A stretch of 64,000 nucleotides of DNA from UBA1546 sp049302185. GTDB taxonomy: Bacteria; Nitrospirota; Thermodesulfovibrionia; Thermodesulfovibrionales; UBA1546. The DNA is taken from assembly GCA_049302185.1 (NCBI GenBank), contig JBAQLV010000027.1:1-64000 (forward strand), given 5' to 3'. The notes beneath the pieces were generated by a model that was given only the letters and a program-made list of their open reading frames with translations, was not told the origin of the DNA and made no database searches. Of the stretch, positions 42,244 through 50,672 are shown one piece after another (position 1 is the stretch's first letter; every line of letters starts with the position of its first letter). Made by a program: the position numbers and the translations under genes.

Positions 42244-42744
42244 TCACTTGTCCAGTTGAATCTTTATATATGCCTTTGTTCTTAAGTCTTCTATATGCTT
42301 TTTCAGTCTTATATTGACCTCTTTTTCAACCAGATATTCCTCAATCTTTTCCCTTGCATCGTCAAAATCAGTCTTTCCGAATTCTTTTCTGTTTTTATCA
42401 TAGAATTCCCTCAGGTCATCCTCTGTTATCTTTATGAATGTTTTGAGCTTGAGCTCTATATACTCCCTGATAACTTCATCCGCATTAGCTCCTTCTATAC
42501 GCAGCTTCTTTGCCTCGCGCAAGAGGAGCATCCTGTTTATCTTCGTGTTCAACACCTCTTCTTTTTTTATATCAGGCCTTTTTTTCACCGCAGCCTTGTA
42601 ATTCTCATCAAGTTCACTCAGGGTTATTGCTTTGTCATCAACAAAAGCAGCCACCCTGTCAACTACCTCTGCGGAAACAAACGGCAGATTGATAGCCAGC
42701 AAAACTGCACAGCCTAAAAATAGAGAGACTTTAGTTCCTTTCAT
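42244..42744 (-). CDS. Periplasmic SurA-N-like chaperone domain protein
   Basis: A 166-residue exported protein with a signal peptide (MKGTKVSLFLGCAVLLAINL, cleavage near SA-EV). The mature part resembles the N-terminal chaperone domain of SurA/PpiD: VVDRVAAFVDDKAITLSELD, INRMLLLREAKKLRIEGA, then ITEDDLREFYDKNRKEFGK. There is no rotamase (parvulin) domain, so it would bind unfolded outer-membrane proteins without isomerising prolines. It is divergent from hisG. Confidence 0.7.
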   Translation of the reverse strand: MKGTKVSLFLGCAVLLAINLPFVSAEVVDRVAAFVDDKAITLSELDENYKAAVKKRPDIKKEEVLNTKINRMLLLREAKKLRIEGANADEVIREYIELKLKTFIKITEDDLREFYDKNRKEFGKTDFDDAREKIEEYLVEKEVNIRLKKHIEDLRTKAYIKIQLDK

Positions 42745-42772
42745 TTTATACTCTTAATCTTACATCAAAAAA

Positions 42773-42802
42773 TTGAATATTTTCCATGCCCTCATGTATT
42801 AT
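42773..42802 (+). promoter_or_regulatory. Promoter candidate of the his genes
   Basis: TTGAAT (42773-42778), an 18-base spacer and TATTAT (42797-42802) lie 44 bases before hisG. Confidence 0.5.
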
Positions 42803-42846
42803 AATATGGATCAGAATACGAAGATAAGTTGAGGAGAAAACTAATT

Positions 42847-43722
42847 ATGAGCAAAATCCTAAAACTCGGTATTCCCAAGGGAAGCCTTCAGGAGTCAACA
42901 TTAAAACTTTTCAGAAAAGCAGGATACCACATCTCGGTATCAAGCCGTTCCTACTATCCGTCCTTTGACGACATTGAAGTTGAGGCGATGCTGATAAGGG
43001 CGCAGGAAATGGCAAGATATGTTGAGGACGGAATACTTGACTGCGGACTTACAGGCAAAGACTGGATACTGGAGCAGAATGCCGACGTGCATGAGGTTGC
43101 AGAACTCATCTATGCAAAGGAAGGTCTAAGGCCTGTAAAATGGGTCATTGCCGTGCCGAATGACTCAAAGATAAAAAGCGTAAAAGGCTTGAACGGCAAA
43201 CGCATCGCAACAGAGCTTGTAGGGTTTACGAAGAGATACCTCAAGGCAAAAGGGATAAAGGCAGAGGTTGATTTTTCATGGGGCGCAACAGAGGTGAAAC
43301 CGCCCTACCTTGCCGATGCCATAGTTGAGCTTACGGAGACAGGCACGTCTTTAAGGGAAAATAATCTGCGAATCGTTGAAACTATTCTTGAGTCAAGCAC
43401 AAGATTCATTGCCAATAAAAAGGCGTGGCAGGACAAGTGGAAAAAACAGAAGATGCAAAATATTGTCATGCTCCTGAAAGGCGCATTGTCTGCCGAGGAG
43501 AAAGTCGGGATCAAGATGAACGTTTCTGAGAGGTCATTTAAACGCGTGATGAGCCTTCTTTCTGCCATGCACTCGCCGACCATATCTGCGCTTTCAGATA
43601 AGGGTTGGTATGCCCTTGAAGTGATAATTGACGAGAAAGTTGTGCGGGATATTATCCCGAAACTGAAGACTGCGGGAGCGTCAGGCATAGTGGAGTATCA
43701 GTTAAATAAGGTGATACCGTAA
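42847..43722 (+). CDS. hisG: ATP phosphoribosyltransferase (long form)
   Basis: A 291-residue enzyme making phosphoribosyl-ATP, the first step of histidine synthesis. LGIPKGSLQESTLKLFRKAG and the PRPP-binding region ELTETGTSLRENNLRIVE are conserved. About 75 C-terminal residues (SLLSAMHSPTISALSDKGWY onward) form the ACT-like domain that binds histidine, so feedback inhibition is expected. GAGGAG lies nine bases before ATG 42847. hisC and hisB follow on the same strand; hisD, usually between hisG and hisC, is absent. Confidence 0.94.
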   Translation: MSKILKLGIPKGSLQESTLKLFRKAGYHISVSSRSYYPSFDDIEVEAMLIRAQEMARYVEDGILDCGLTGKDWILEQNADVHEVAELIYAKEGLRPVKWVIAVPNDSKIKSVKGLNGKRIATELVGFTKRYLKAKGIKAEVDFSWGATEVKPPYLADAIVELTETGTSLRENNLRIVETILESSTRFIANKKAWQDKWKKQKMQNIVMLLKGALSAEEKVGIKMNVSERSFKRVMSLLSAMHSPTISALSDKGWYALEVIIDEKVVRDIIPKLKTAGASGIVEYQLNKVIP

Positions 43723-43734
43723 ATCATTTACTCA

Positions 43735-43815
43735 GGATGCAGGATACAAGATACAAGATACAGAAAGTAGAAACCTTTGTCTTTATCATACATCTTGCAT
43801 CTTGCATCATGTATC
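43735..43815. repeat. Heptamer repeat hairpin between hisG and hisC
   Basis: Left arm GGATGCA, GGATACA, AGATACA, AGATACA; right arm the inverted CATACATC, TTGCATC, TTGCATC, ATGTATC. The two arms can pair through a loop of about 30 bases. Same GATGCAR unit as inside nrdJ. Confidence 0.8.
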
Positions 43816-43837
43816 AGGTGTCAGAAGGTAAATAAAG

Positions 43838-44914
43838 GTGCAGAAGTTCAATATAAAGATTAGACACATAAGAAGTCTTATCAAGCCGAACATCCGCAAT
43901 CTCAGGGCGTATAACGCAAAAGAGATTCCATGCAGGGTAAAGCTTGATGCGAATGAAAGCCCGTACGGATTTGAGATTAATGATAAAATCTTAAAATCAA
44001 TTAAAACCAACCGCTACCCTGACCCTGAGGCAAAGACACTAAAAAAAATAATCTCAAAAAATCTGCGGCTGAATCCTAAGAATATCCTCTTTGGAAACGG
44101 CTCTGATGAGCTGATATATTATCTCATAACCGTTTTCGGCGGCCCTGTTCTGTATCCTGTTCCCACGTTTTCAATGTACGGCATTATCTCTCAGGCGCTC
44201 GGAGAAAAAAGGATAGAAGTTCCACTTGATGATGAATTTGACCTTGATACAGACAGAATACTGTCTTTAATTAAAAAAGAAAAACCGAGGATTATCTTCC
44301 TGAGCAGTCCTAATAACCCCACAGGCAATTGTTTTTCAGCAGACAGGATTTTAAAGATAGTTGAATTTACCTCGTCACTTGTCACTAGTCACTTGTCACT
44401 GGTTGTAATTGACGAGGCATATCAGCCTTTCTCAAGCGAAAAAGGTTTTCTGCCGATGTTAAGCGACTATAAAAACCTCGTGATTCTCAGAACCCTGAGC
44501 AAGATAGGCTTTGCAGGATTGCGGGTAGGCTTTATGATAGCTGACAGGGAGATAATCAATGAGGTTAACAAGGTAAGGCTGCCATTTAATCTCAATTCTC
44601 TTTCACAGGCGGTTGCAGCGGCATTGATTAAAAACCCCAATACAATAAAATTACACATAGGGCTTATTACATCTGAGAGGGAGAGGCTTCTTAATGAACT
44701 GTGGAAGATAAGGGGAATAAAACCCTACCCGTCTGAGGCTAATTTTATATTATTCAAAGTTAAAAATTCTGATAAAATCTATTACAGGCTTCTTAAAAAA
44801 GGCGTACTTGTGAGGAACATGAGAGAAACTGTTAACGGATGTCTCAGGGTAACTGTTGGGACAAAAAAAGAAAACAATATTTTTATCAAAGCTCTTAAAG
44901 AGGTGATGAAATGA
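43838..44914 (+). CDS. hisC: Histidinol-phosphate aminotransferase
   Basis: A 358-residue fold-type I PLP enzyme converting imidazole-acetol phosphate to histidinol phosphate. VKLDANESPYGF, LFGNGSDELIYYL, FLSSPNNPTGN and the PLP-lysine block RTLSKIGFAGLRVG are intact. The start is probably GTG 43838 with GAAGG upstream. Residues around SSLVTSHLSL just before VVIDEAYQPF come from an in-frame heptamer repeat (44374-44400). The stop overlaps hisB by four bases. Confidence 0.92.
   Translation: MQKFNIKIRHIRSLIKPNIRNLRAYNAKEIPCRVKLDANESPYGFEINDKILKSIKTNRYPDPEAKTLKKIISKNLRLNPKNILFGNGSDELIYYLITVFGGPVLYPVPTFSMYGIISQALGEKRIEVPLDDEFDLDTDRILSLIKKEKPRIIFLSSPNNPTGNCFSADRILKIVEFTSSLVTSHLSLVVIDEAYQPFSSEKGFLPMLSDYKNLVILRTLSKIGFAGLRVGFMIADREIINEVNKVRLPFNLNSLSQAVAAALIKNPNTIKLHIGLITSERERLLNELWKIRGIKPYPSEANFILFKVKNSDKIYYRLLKKGVLVRNMRETVNGCLRVTVGTKKENNIFIKALKEVMK
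44374..44400. repeat. Heptamer tandem repeat inside hisC
   Basis: GTCACTT, GTCACTA, GTCACTT, GTCACT: almost four 7-bp units, read in frame as VTSHLSL between a helix and the VVIDEAY strand, a surface position where extra residues may be tolerated. Confidence 0.9.
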
Positions 44915-45498
44915 GAAAAACAGCATTGAAGAGAAAGACAAAAGAGACAGATATCTCCTTGGACTTAAACCTTGACGGCAGAGGAAGTTATTCAATAAAC
45001 ACCTCCATTCCGTTTCTTGACCATATGCTTTCCCTGATGTGCAGACACGGACTCTTTGATATTAAACTGAAAGCAAAAGGCGATATAGATATTGACGACC
45101 ATCACACTGTGGAAGACATCGGAATAGTGCTCGGCAAGGCTCTCAAGCAGGCAGTCGGAGATATGAAAGGAATAGCGAGATACGGACAGGCATCTGTGCC
45201 TATGGATGAGGCGCTTGCCTCGGTAAGCCTTGATATCAGCGGAAGGCCCTATTTTGTTTATAAAGTGGAATTCCCGAAAAAGAGCAAACTGAAGGACTTT
45301 GACCCTGACCTTATAGAAGACTTCCTTCAGGCTTTCGTAAGCAGCAGCAGCATTACACTGCACATCACTGTTCTTTACGGAAGGAACATACATCACATAA
45401 TTGAAGCAGTTTTTAAAGGGCTTGGCAGGGCGCTCAGAGAAGCAGTTACTATTAATCCAAGGATGAAAGGTATCCCTTCTACAAAGGGCATGATATAA
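44911..45498 (+). CDS. hisB: Imidazoleglycerol-phosphate dehydratase
   Basis: A 195-residue stand-alone IGPD (no phosphatase domain). The metal-binding blocks FLDHMLSLMCRHGLFD and DDHHTVEDIGIVLG are complete, as is the second set in the C-terminal half (ITLHITVLYGRNIHHIIEAV). It makes imidazole-acetol phosphate for HisC. It is translationally coupled to hisC. Confidence 0.94.
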   Translation: MRKTALKRKTKETDISLDLNLDGRGSYSINTSIPFLDHMLSLMCRHGLFDIKLKAKGDIDIDDHHTVEDIGIVLGKALKQAVGDMKGIARYGQASVPMDEALASVSLDISGRPYFVYKVEFPKKSKLKDFDPDLIEDFLQAFVSSSSITLHITVLYGRNIHHIIEAVFKGLGRALREAVTINPRMKGIPSTKGMI

Positions 45499-45522
45499 TC
45501 TCTGAGAGGAAATCAAAAAAAG

Positions 45523-46188
45523 ATGTCACTGCTTTCTAAAATCCCTCTTAATGAGATTAAATACGTCCTCCTCGACATGGACGGGACTCTTCTTGATAAG
45601 TATTTTGACGATTACTTCTGGGAGCATCTCGTCCCTGAAAAATATGCTGATAAAAACTGCATCACATTTGGAAAAGCAAAGGAAGAGCTTCTCATAAAAT
45701 ACAAACACCATGAAGGGACTCTTAACTGGACAGACATAGATTTCTGGTCAAGAGAGCTTAACCTTGATATACCTGCGCTTAAGGAGCAGATAAGGCACAT
45801 GATAGAGGTTCATCCACACGTAGAGGATTTTCTGAAGATGCTGAAAAAAAAGAAAAAGACACTTTTTCTTGTTACAAATGCTCACTACAAGGTTCTTGAC
45901 CTGAAGTTCAAAAAAACAGAAATAGGAAAATATTTTGACGATGCAATCACCTCATTTGAGATGGGGCATCCAAAAGAGACGCTTGAATTCTGGAAAAAGG
46001 CTGAAAAAAAGCTCGGATTTAAAAAAGAGGAAACGCTGTTTATTGACGATACAGAGGAGGTATTAAGAACAGCAAAGAAATTCGGCATCAGATATATACT
46101 TCATAAAGTTGTAGCAAGCTCAAAACTTAAACCAAGGCTGTCAAAGGACTTTATGCATATTTTTGATTTTAACGAGCTGATGGAATAA
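45523..46188 (+). CDS. HAD-superfamily phosphatase
   Basis: A 221-residue HAD hydrolase with all four motifs: LLDMDGTLLD (nucleophile Asp), LVTNAHYKV, HPKETLEFWKKA (Lys) and FIDDTEEVLRTAKKFG. The helical cap (residues 20-85) and HPHVEDFLKML resemble the YrfG-type purine nucleotidases, so GMP/IMP phosphatase is a guess. It follows hisB by 24 bases; a histidinol-phosphatase role is also possible because no other such gene is in the cluster. Neither is proven. Confidence 0.75.
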   Translation: MSLLSKIPLNEIKYVLLDMDGTLLDKYFDDYFWEHLVPEKYADKNCITFGKAKEELLIKYKHHEGTLNWTDIDFWSRELNLDIPALKEQIRHMIEVHPHVEDFLKMLKKKKKTLFLVTNAHYKVLDLKFKKTEIGKYFDDAITSFEMGHPKETLEFWKKAEKKLGFKKEETLFIDDTEEVLRTAKKFGIRYILHKVVASSKLKPRLSKDFMHIFDFNELME

Positions 46189-46193
46189 AAATG

Positions 46194-46259
46194 TCATTCC
46201 GTGCTTGACACGGAATCCAGCCCGTTGTTTCTGGATTCCTGCTTTCGCAGGAATGACGC
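46194..46259. repeat. Dispersed GTCATTCC palindromic repeat
   Basis: GTCATTCCGTGC at the left and GCAGGAATGAC at the right form the ends, with an inner GGAATCCAG...CTGGATTCC pair. It lies just before nadB, and the frame through it encodes residues (LDSCFRRND) that are not part of NadB. Confidence 0.8.
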
Positions 46260-46278
46260 GAAGGTTGTATTTTTAAAG

Positions 46279-47844
46279 ATGGAAACAGAAACCGTTGATT
46301 TTCTAATTATTGGAAGCGGAGTGGCTGGACTGAGGGCTGCGATAGAGCTTGCGCCCCACGGGAACGTCCTTGTCGCAACAAAGGACATGCCCTCTGAAAG
46401 CAGTACAGAATACGCGCAGGGAGGCATAGCTGTTGCGCTGAGCGATGAAGACAAGGTCGGGATACATTTTGAAGATACACTAAAGGCCGGCGATGGACTC
46501 TGCAACGAGGACGCGGTAAAGATTCTTGTTGAGGAAGGCCCTGAAAGGATTCTTGAGCTTATTTCATGGGGCGCTGAATTTGACAAGGAAGGGACAAAGC
46601 TTGACTTCACGATAGAGGCAGCCCACTCAAGGAAAAGAGTCCTGCACGCCAGAGGAGATTCCACAGGCAAGGAACTGGAGCGCGTACTTCTGAACAAAGT
46701 GCGTTCTTTCCCGTCGGTAAAAAAATATCCTTTTGCATTTACAGTTGACCTGATTATAAAAAACGGCGAGTGCTGCGGAGCATATATCCTGAAGAACAGG
46801 AAAATGATTGCCATTCTTGCAAAGGCAACAATTCTTTGCACAGGAGGCTCAGGACAGATATTCGCAAGAACAACCAACCCTATGGTAGCTACAGGAGACG
46901 GAATGGCAATAGCCTTCCGTGCAGGCGCTCAGCTTGAAGATATGGAATTTATTCAGTTTCATCCCACAAGCCTCTACTCTCAGTATGCCCCGCAGTTTCT
47001 GCTCAGCGAGGCAATGAGAGGTGAAGGGGCGATTTTAAGGAATATAAACAAAGAACCTTTTATGAAAAATTATCACCGCTATGCGGAACTTGCGCCAAGA
47101 GACATTGTATCAAGGGCAATAATCTCAGAGATGGTTAAAACTGAAAGCAGCCATGTGTATCTTGACATGACCCATCTCGAAAAAGATTTTGTCAGAAAAC
47201 GGTTCCCTCAGATTTATTCTACATGCCTTCGATACAATGTAGACATAACAAACGAGCTGATACCTGTATCACCAGCCGCCCATTACATCATGGGAGGGGT
47301 GAAGACTGATATTAATGGAGTCGCAAATATAAGAGGGCTTTATGCAGCTGGCGAGGTTGCATGCACAGGCGTGCATGGCGCAAACAGGCTCGCAAGCAAC
47401 AGTCTGCTTGAAGGGCTTGTTTACGGCGCAAGGACAGGCAGAGCAGCGCTTGAAGAACGTAATGCGTTACGCATTACGCATTACGACACCGCACAGTATG
47501 CACCTGCGTATCACACCATCCCGGAACACGATGAAATAAGAATGACCCTGAGAAAGCTTATGTGGGACAGGGTTGGAATAATCAGGTGCGGCGAGTCTCT
47601 TAAAGAGGCAAGGGAAAAACTTTCAGAATGGGCATTCATACTTGACAAGGTCTTTTACACAAGACGTGAACTTGAATTGAAAAACATGCTTACAGTTGCA
47701 ATGATGATCACTGAGGCCGCCTCTCTCAGAAAAGGAAGCGTGGGAGCGCATTACAGGTCTGATTTCCCGGAAAAGGGCAAAGACTGGCAGAAACATATTG
47801 CGCTGGCATCAGAAGATGATAGAATAAAATATAGCTTGGCATAA
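46279..47844 (+). CDS. nadB: L-aspartate oxidase
   Basis: A 521-residue flavoprotein oxidising aspartate to iminoaspartate for NAD synthesis. VDFLIIGSGVAGLRAAIELA binds FAD; EYAQGGIAVALSDEDKVG and HPTSLYSQYAPQFLLSEAMR are conserved, and ARGDSTGKELERVL is a family block. Start ATG 46279 is chosen because the frame upstream lies in a dispersed repeat. Residues RNALRITHY come from a heptamer repeat (47459-47485) placed in frame after GARTGRAALE. In anaerobes fumarate serves as electron acceptor. nadA and nadC are not nearby. Confidence 0.93.
   Translation: METETVDFLIIGSGVAGLRAAIELAPHGNVLVATKDMPSESSTEYAQGGIAVALSDEDKVGIHFEDTLKAGDGLCNEDAVKILVEEGPERILELISWGAEFDKEGTKLDFTIEAAHSRKRVLHARGDSTGKELERVLLNKVRSFPSVKKYPFAFTVDLIIKNGECCGAYILKNRKMIAILAKATILCTGGSGQIFARTTNPMVATGDGMAIAFRAGAQLEDMEFIQFHPTSLYSQYAPQFLLSEAMRGEGAILRNINKEPFMKNYHRYAELAPRDIVSRAIISEMVKTESSHVYLDMTHLEKDFVRKRFPQIYSTCLRYNVDITNELIPVSPAAHYIMGGVKTDINGVANIRGLYAAGEVACTGVHGANRLASNSLLEGLVYGARTGRAALEERNALRITHYDTAQYAPAYHTIPEHDEIRMTLRKLMWDRVGIIRCGESLKEAREKLSEWAFILDKVFYTRRELELKNMLTVAMMITEAASLRKGSVGAHYRSDFPEKGKDWQKHIALASEDDRIKYSLA
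47459..47485. repeat. Heptamer repeat and palindrome inside nadB
   Basis: GTAATGC, GTTAC, GCATTAC, GCATTAC: the last two are 7-bp direct repeats and the first is their inverse complement, so the block is both tandem and self-complementary. Translated in frame as NALRITHY. Confidence 0.85.
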
Positions 47845-47867
47845 GAGATGCCTCAGAAGAGGAGATA

Positions 47868-49310
47868 ATGAATACCAGAAAAACCAAGATTGTATGCACA
47901 ATAGGCCCGGCTTCATCACGCCGTGAGACAATACGCTCTCTTATAAGAAACGGAATGGATGTTGCAAGATTAAACTTCTCTCACGGCGACCATGTTACTT
48001 ACAAAAAGATTACAGGACTTATAAGGGCTGAGTCCGGAAACCTTAAAAAGACAGTAGCAATCCTGCAGGACCTACAGGGCATAAAAATCAGGGTCGGGCT
48101 TGTCAGCAACGGTTCAGTAGAGCTTAAAAAAGGCACAGAGATATTTCTGCACAGCGGCAACGATGTCAGCAATGACAAGCACATATCCATTTCATATCCT
48201 GCGTTAAGAAAAGATGTAAAGATAGGCGACAGAATACTCTTTGATGACGGTTTGATTCAGGCAAATGTAACAGGCAAGACCCGTGACGGATTAAGAGTGA
48301 AAATTGTTGAGGGCGGTATTTTAAGAAACAAAAAAGGAGTCAACCTCCCTCATGTAAAAACAACCTTGCCGTCCTTCACAGATAAAGATAAAAACGACCT
48401 CAGCTTTGGATTAACAATCGGTGTTGATTATGCAGCGCTGTCATTTGTAAGAAGCGCAAGTGACGTAAGGGTTGTAAAGGAATGGCTTAAAAAAAGACAC
48501 GCATCGCTGCCTCTCATAGCAAAGATCGAAAAGCCTGAGGCTATTGATGATATTGACAGCATACTTGATGAGGCGGACGGGATAATGATTGCAAGAGGAG
48601 ACCTCGGAGTTGAGATATCGCCTGAAGAGGTTCCAATAATACAGAAGATGCTTATCAGCAAAGCCAATGAAAAAGGAAAGCTTGTAATAACAGCAACACA
48701 GATGCTTGAATCAATGACAGAACATTCAAGGCCGACAAGGGCAGAGGCAACAGATGTTGCAAACGCCGTCATAGACGGCAGTGATGCGCTTATGCTCTCA
48801 GCAGAAACAGCAACAGGGAAATATCCTGTAAATGCAGTAAAGATGATGGACAGGATTATAAGATACACAGAGTCTCAAGTCTCAAGTCAGAAGTCAGTCT
48901 CCTTCGGCGACCCGCCGAGGCGGGAAGTCAGAAGTCAGAAGTTAGATTTTTCAGGCGCTGTTGCCGAAGCTGCATGCACTGCAGCCGGGGATATTCATGC
49001 AAAAGCCATAGTTGCATTTACTCAATCGGGATTTACGGCAAGGCTTGTATCCAAGTTCAGGCCAGAAGTGCCGATAATAGGCGTTACTCCTCATGCCGAT
49101 GTTAAACGGATTATGTCTCTTTACTGGGGAGTTACACCGATGCTCATATCTCATGTATCCAACACGGATGATATGATTCAGAAAGTTGAGAAATTGCTCA
49201 TCGCCTCCAAGATAGCAAAGAGAGGCGATAATATAGTCATAACTGCAGGCTCGCCACTCATGAAACGCGGTACAACAAATCTTATAAAACTGCATAAAAT
49301 TGACAGCTAA
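47868..49310 (+). CDS. pyk: Pyruvate kinase
   Basis: A 480-residue glycolytic kinase. RKTKIVCTIGPASSRRETIR, GMDVARLNFSHGDH, IARGDLGVEISPEEVP and TATQMLESM cover the substrate, K+ and Mg sites. The short C-terminal domain (AEAACTAAGDIHAKAIVAFT) is present. Between the A and C domains the protein carries an extra VSSQKSVSFGDPPRREVRSQ-type segment encoded by a heptamer repeat element (48871-48944). The 3' end overlaps the convergent ntrC-like gene by four bases. GAGGAG precedes the ATG. Confidence 0.93.
   Translation: MNTRKTKIVCTIGPASSRRETIRSLIRNGMDVARLNFSHGDHVTYKKITGLIRAESGNLKKTVAILQDLQGIKIRVGLVSNGSVELKKGTEIFLHSGNDVSNDKHISISYPALRKDVKIGDRILFDDGLIQANVTGKTRDGLRVKIVEGGILRNKKGVNLPHVKTTLPSFTDKDKNDLSFGLTIGVDYAALSFVRSASDVRVVKEWLKKRHASLPLIAKIEKPEAIDDIDSILDEADGIMIARGDLGVEISPEEVPIIQKMLISKANEKGKLVITATQMLESMTEHSRPTRAEATDVANAVIDGSDALMLSAETATGKYPVNAVKMMDRIIRYTESQVSSQKSVSFGDPPRREVRSQKLDFSGAVAEAACTAAGDIHAKAIVAFTQSGFTARLVSKFRPEVPIIGVTPHADVKRIMSLYWGVTPMLISHVSNTDDMIQKVEKLLIASKIAKRGDNIVITAGSPLMKRGTTNLIKLHKIDS
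48871..48944. repeat. Heptamer repeat element inside pyk
   Basis: Left AAGTCTC, AAGTCAG, AAGTCAG; a GC-rich centre (GACCCGCCGAGGCGGG); right AAGTCAG, AAGTCAG, AAGTTAG. The insert stays in frame and falls at the A/C domain boundary of pyruvate kinase. Confidence 0.88.
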
Positions 49311-50653
49311 TGGACTTTTATTTCGTACGCCTTAATCTTGCGGTGCAGATTGCTTCTTTCCACATCCAAAATCTCTGCTGTCCTTGATATATTCCAGTTA
49401 TTTTCCTCAAGTTTCTTTGTAATGTAGTCTTTCTCAAAGGCATCTCTTGCATCCTTAAGAGTTTTGTATTGGAAATAGTCGGATCCCTCGTGTTCAACGT
49501 GGATAAAGAGATTCTTGGCGTCTATTATATTTGAAGGCGTCATTATAACAAGCCTCTCTATGACATTCTTAAGTTCCCTTACATTTCCGGGCCAGTCGTA
49601 CGACAGCAGATATTTCAATGCCTCTGTCAGTATCTTTCTGGGAGGCTTGCCGTATTCTTCAGCAAGAGAATCAAGAAAGTATTCAACAAGGATCGGGATA
49701 TCATCTTTTCTTTCCCTCAAAGGCGGAACAAACAGCGGTATAACATTCAGTCTGAAAAAAAGGTCTTCTCTGAAACTGCCCTTCTTTACTTCTTCCCTGA
49801 GGTCTTTATTAGTGGCTGCAATTATCCTGACGTCAACATTTATATTTTTGTTTCCCCCTACCCGCTGAAACTCCTGAGTCTCAATTACACGCAGAACCTT
49901 TGCCTGAGCCTGAAGTGACATGTCGCCTATCTCGTCAAGAAATAATGTCCCTCCGTCAGCAAGTTCAAACTTCCCGTTTTTCTTCTCAAATGCGCCTGTG
50001 AAAGAGCCCTTCTCATGCCCGAAAAGCTCGCTCTCTATGAGTTCCTGCGGAATGGCAGCGCAATTTACCTCAACAAAAGGCTTCCCGTCCCTCTGGCTTT
50101 TTTCATGCAGGAGTCTTGCAGCAACTTCTTTGCCGGTACCGCTTTCTCCGAATATCAGAACACGGCTGTTGCTCCTGGCAGCCATCTCCATCTGTTCCCT
50201 TAAATCCTTAATCTTTTGCGATTCACCGATAAGCTTCCACTTCCTTGTCAGATTCTCCCGAAGTGTAATGTTTTCTCTCTCAAGCGTCCTCTTTTCAATC
50301 GCCCTCTTTGACACAAGAAGCACCCTTTCGAGAGAAAGCGGTTTCTCAAGAAAATCATACGCCCCTGTCTGTGTGGCTTTCACTGCAAGTTCAATACTGC
50401 CGTGCCCTGATATCATTATTACTGAGACATCAGGCTTCATCGCCTTTATCTCCTGCAGTGTTTTAATTCCATCCATGCCGGTAAGCCATATATCCAGAAA
50501 AATAAGGTCAGGCGAAGTCTCCCTGAGTATCTTTACTGCTTCCTCCCCTGAGTCTGCAGTTAAAACATCATAACCATCATCTTCCAGTATGCCTGACAGG
50601 CTTTCTCTTATACCTTCTTCATCGTCCACTATAAGAATTACAGGTTTTGACAC
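49307..50653 (-). CDS. NtrC-family sigma54-dependent response regulator
   Basis: A 448-residue activator: receiver domain (ILIVDDEEGIRESLSGIL-like start with phospho-Asp in LIFLDIWLTGMDG), AAA+ domain (FGESGTGKEVAARLLHEKSQ, GGTLFLDEIGDMSLQAQAKV) and a Fis-type helix-turn-helix (NISRTAEILDVERSNLHRKI). The sigma54-contact loop reads GSFTGA instead of the usual GAFTGA, a tolerated variant. It lies 19 bases after its sensor kinase gene. NtrX-like regulators of nitrogen or envelope state have this layout; the targets are unknown. Confidence 0.9.
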   Translation of the reverse strand: MSKPVILIVDDEEGIRESLSGILEDDGYDVLTADSGEEAVKILRETSPDLIFLDIWLTGMDGIKTLQEIKAMKPDVSVIMISGHGSIELAVKATQTGAYDFLEKPLSLERVLLVSKRAIEKRTLERENITLRENLTRKWKLIGESQKIKDLREQMEMAARSNSRVLIFGESGTGKEVAARLLHEKSQRDGKPFVEVNCAAIPQELIESELFGHEKGSFTGAFEKKNGKFELADGGTLFLDEIGDMSLQAQAKVLRVIETQEFQRVGGNKNINVDVRIIAATNKDLREEVKKGSFREDLFFRLNVIPLFVPPLRERKDDIPILVEYFLDSLAEEYGKPPRKILTEALKYLLSYDWPGNVRELKNVIERLVIMTPSNIIDAKNLFIHVEHEGSDYFQYKTLKDARDAFEKDYITKKLEENNWNISRTAEILDVERSNLHRKIKAYEIKVH

Positions 50654-50672
50654 TTTGCCTCTCCTTCCAAGT

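Noticed and set aside
43735..43815. CRISPR-like array
   Set aside because: The repeats are 7-bp tandems without spacers and no cas genes are present.
46201..46278. N-terminal extension of NadB
   Set aside because: The 26 codons come from the dispersed GTCATTCC repeat; homology to NadB starts at METETVDF.
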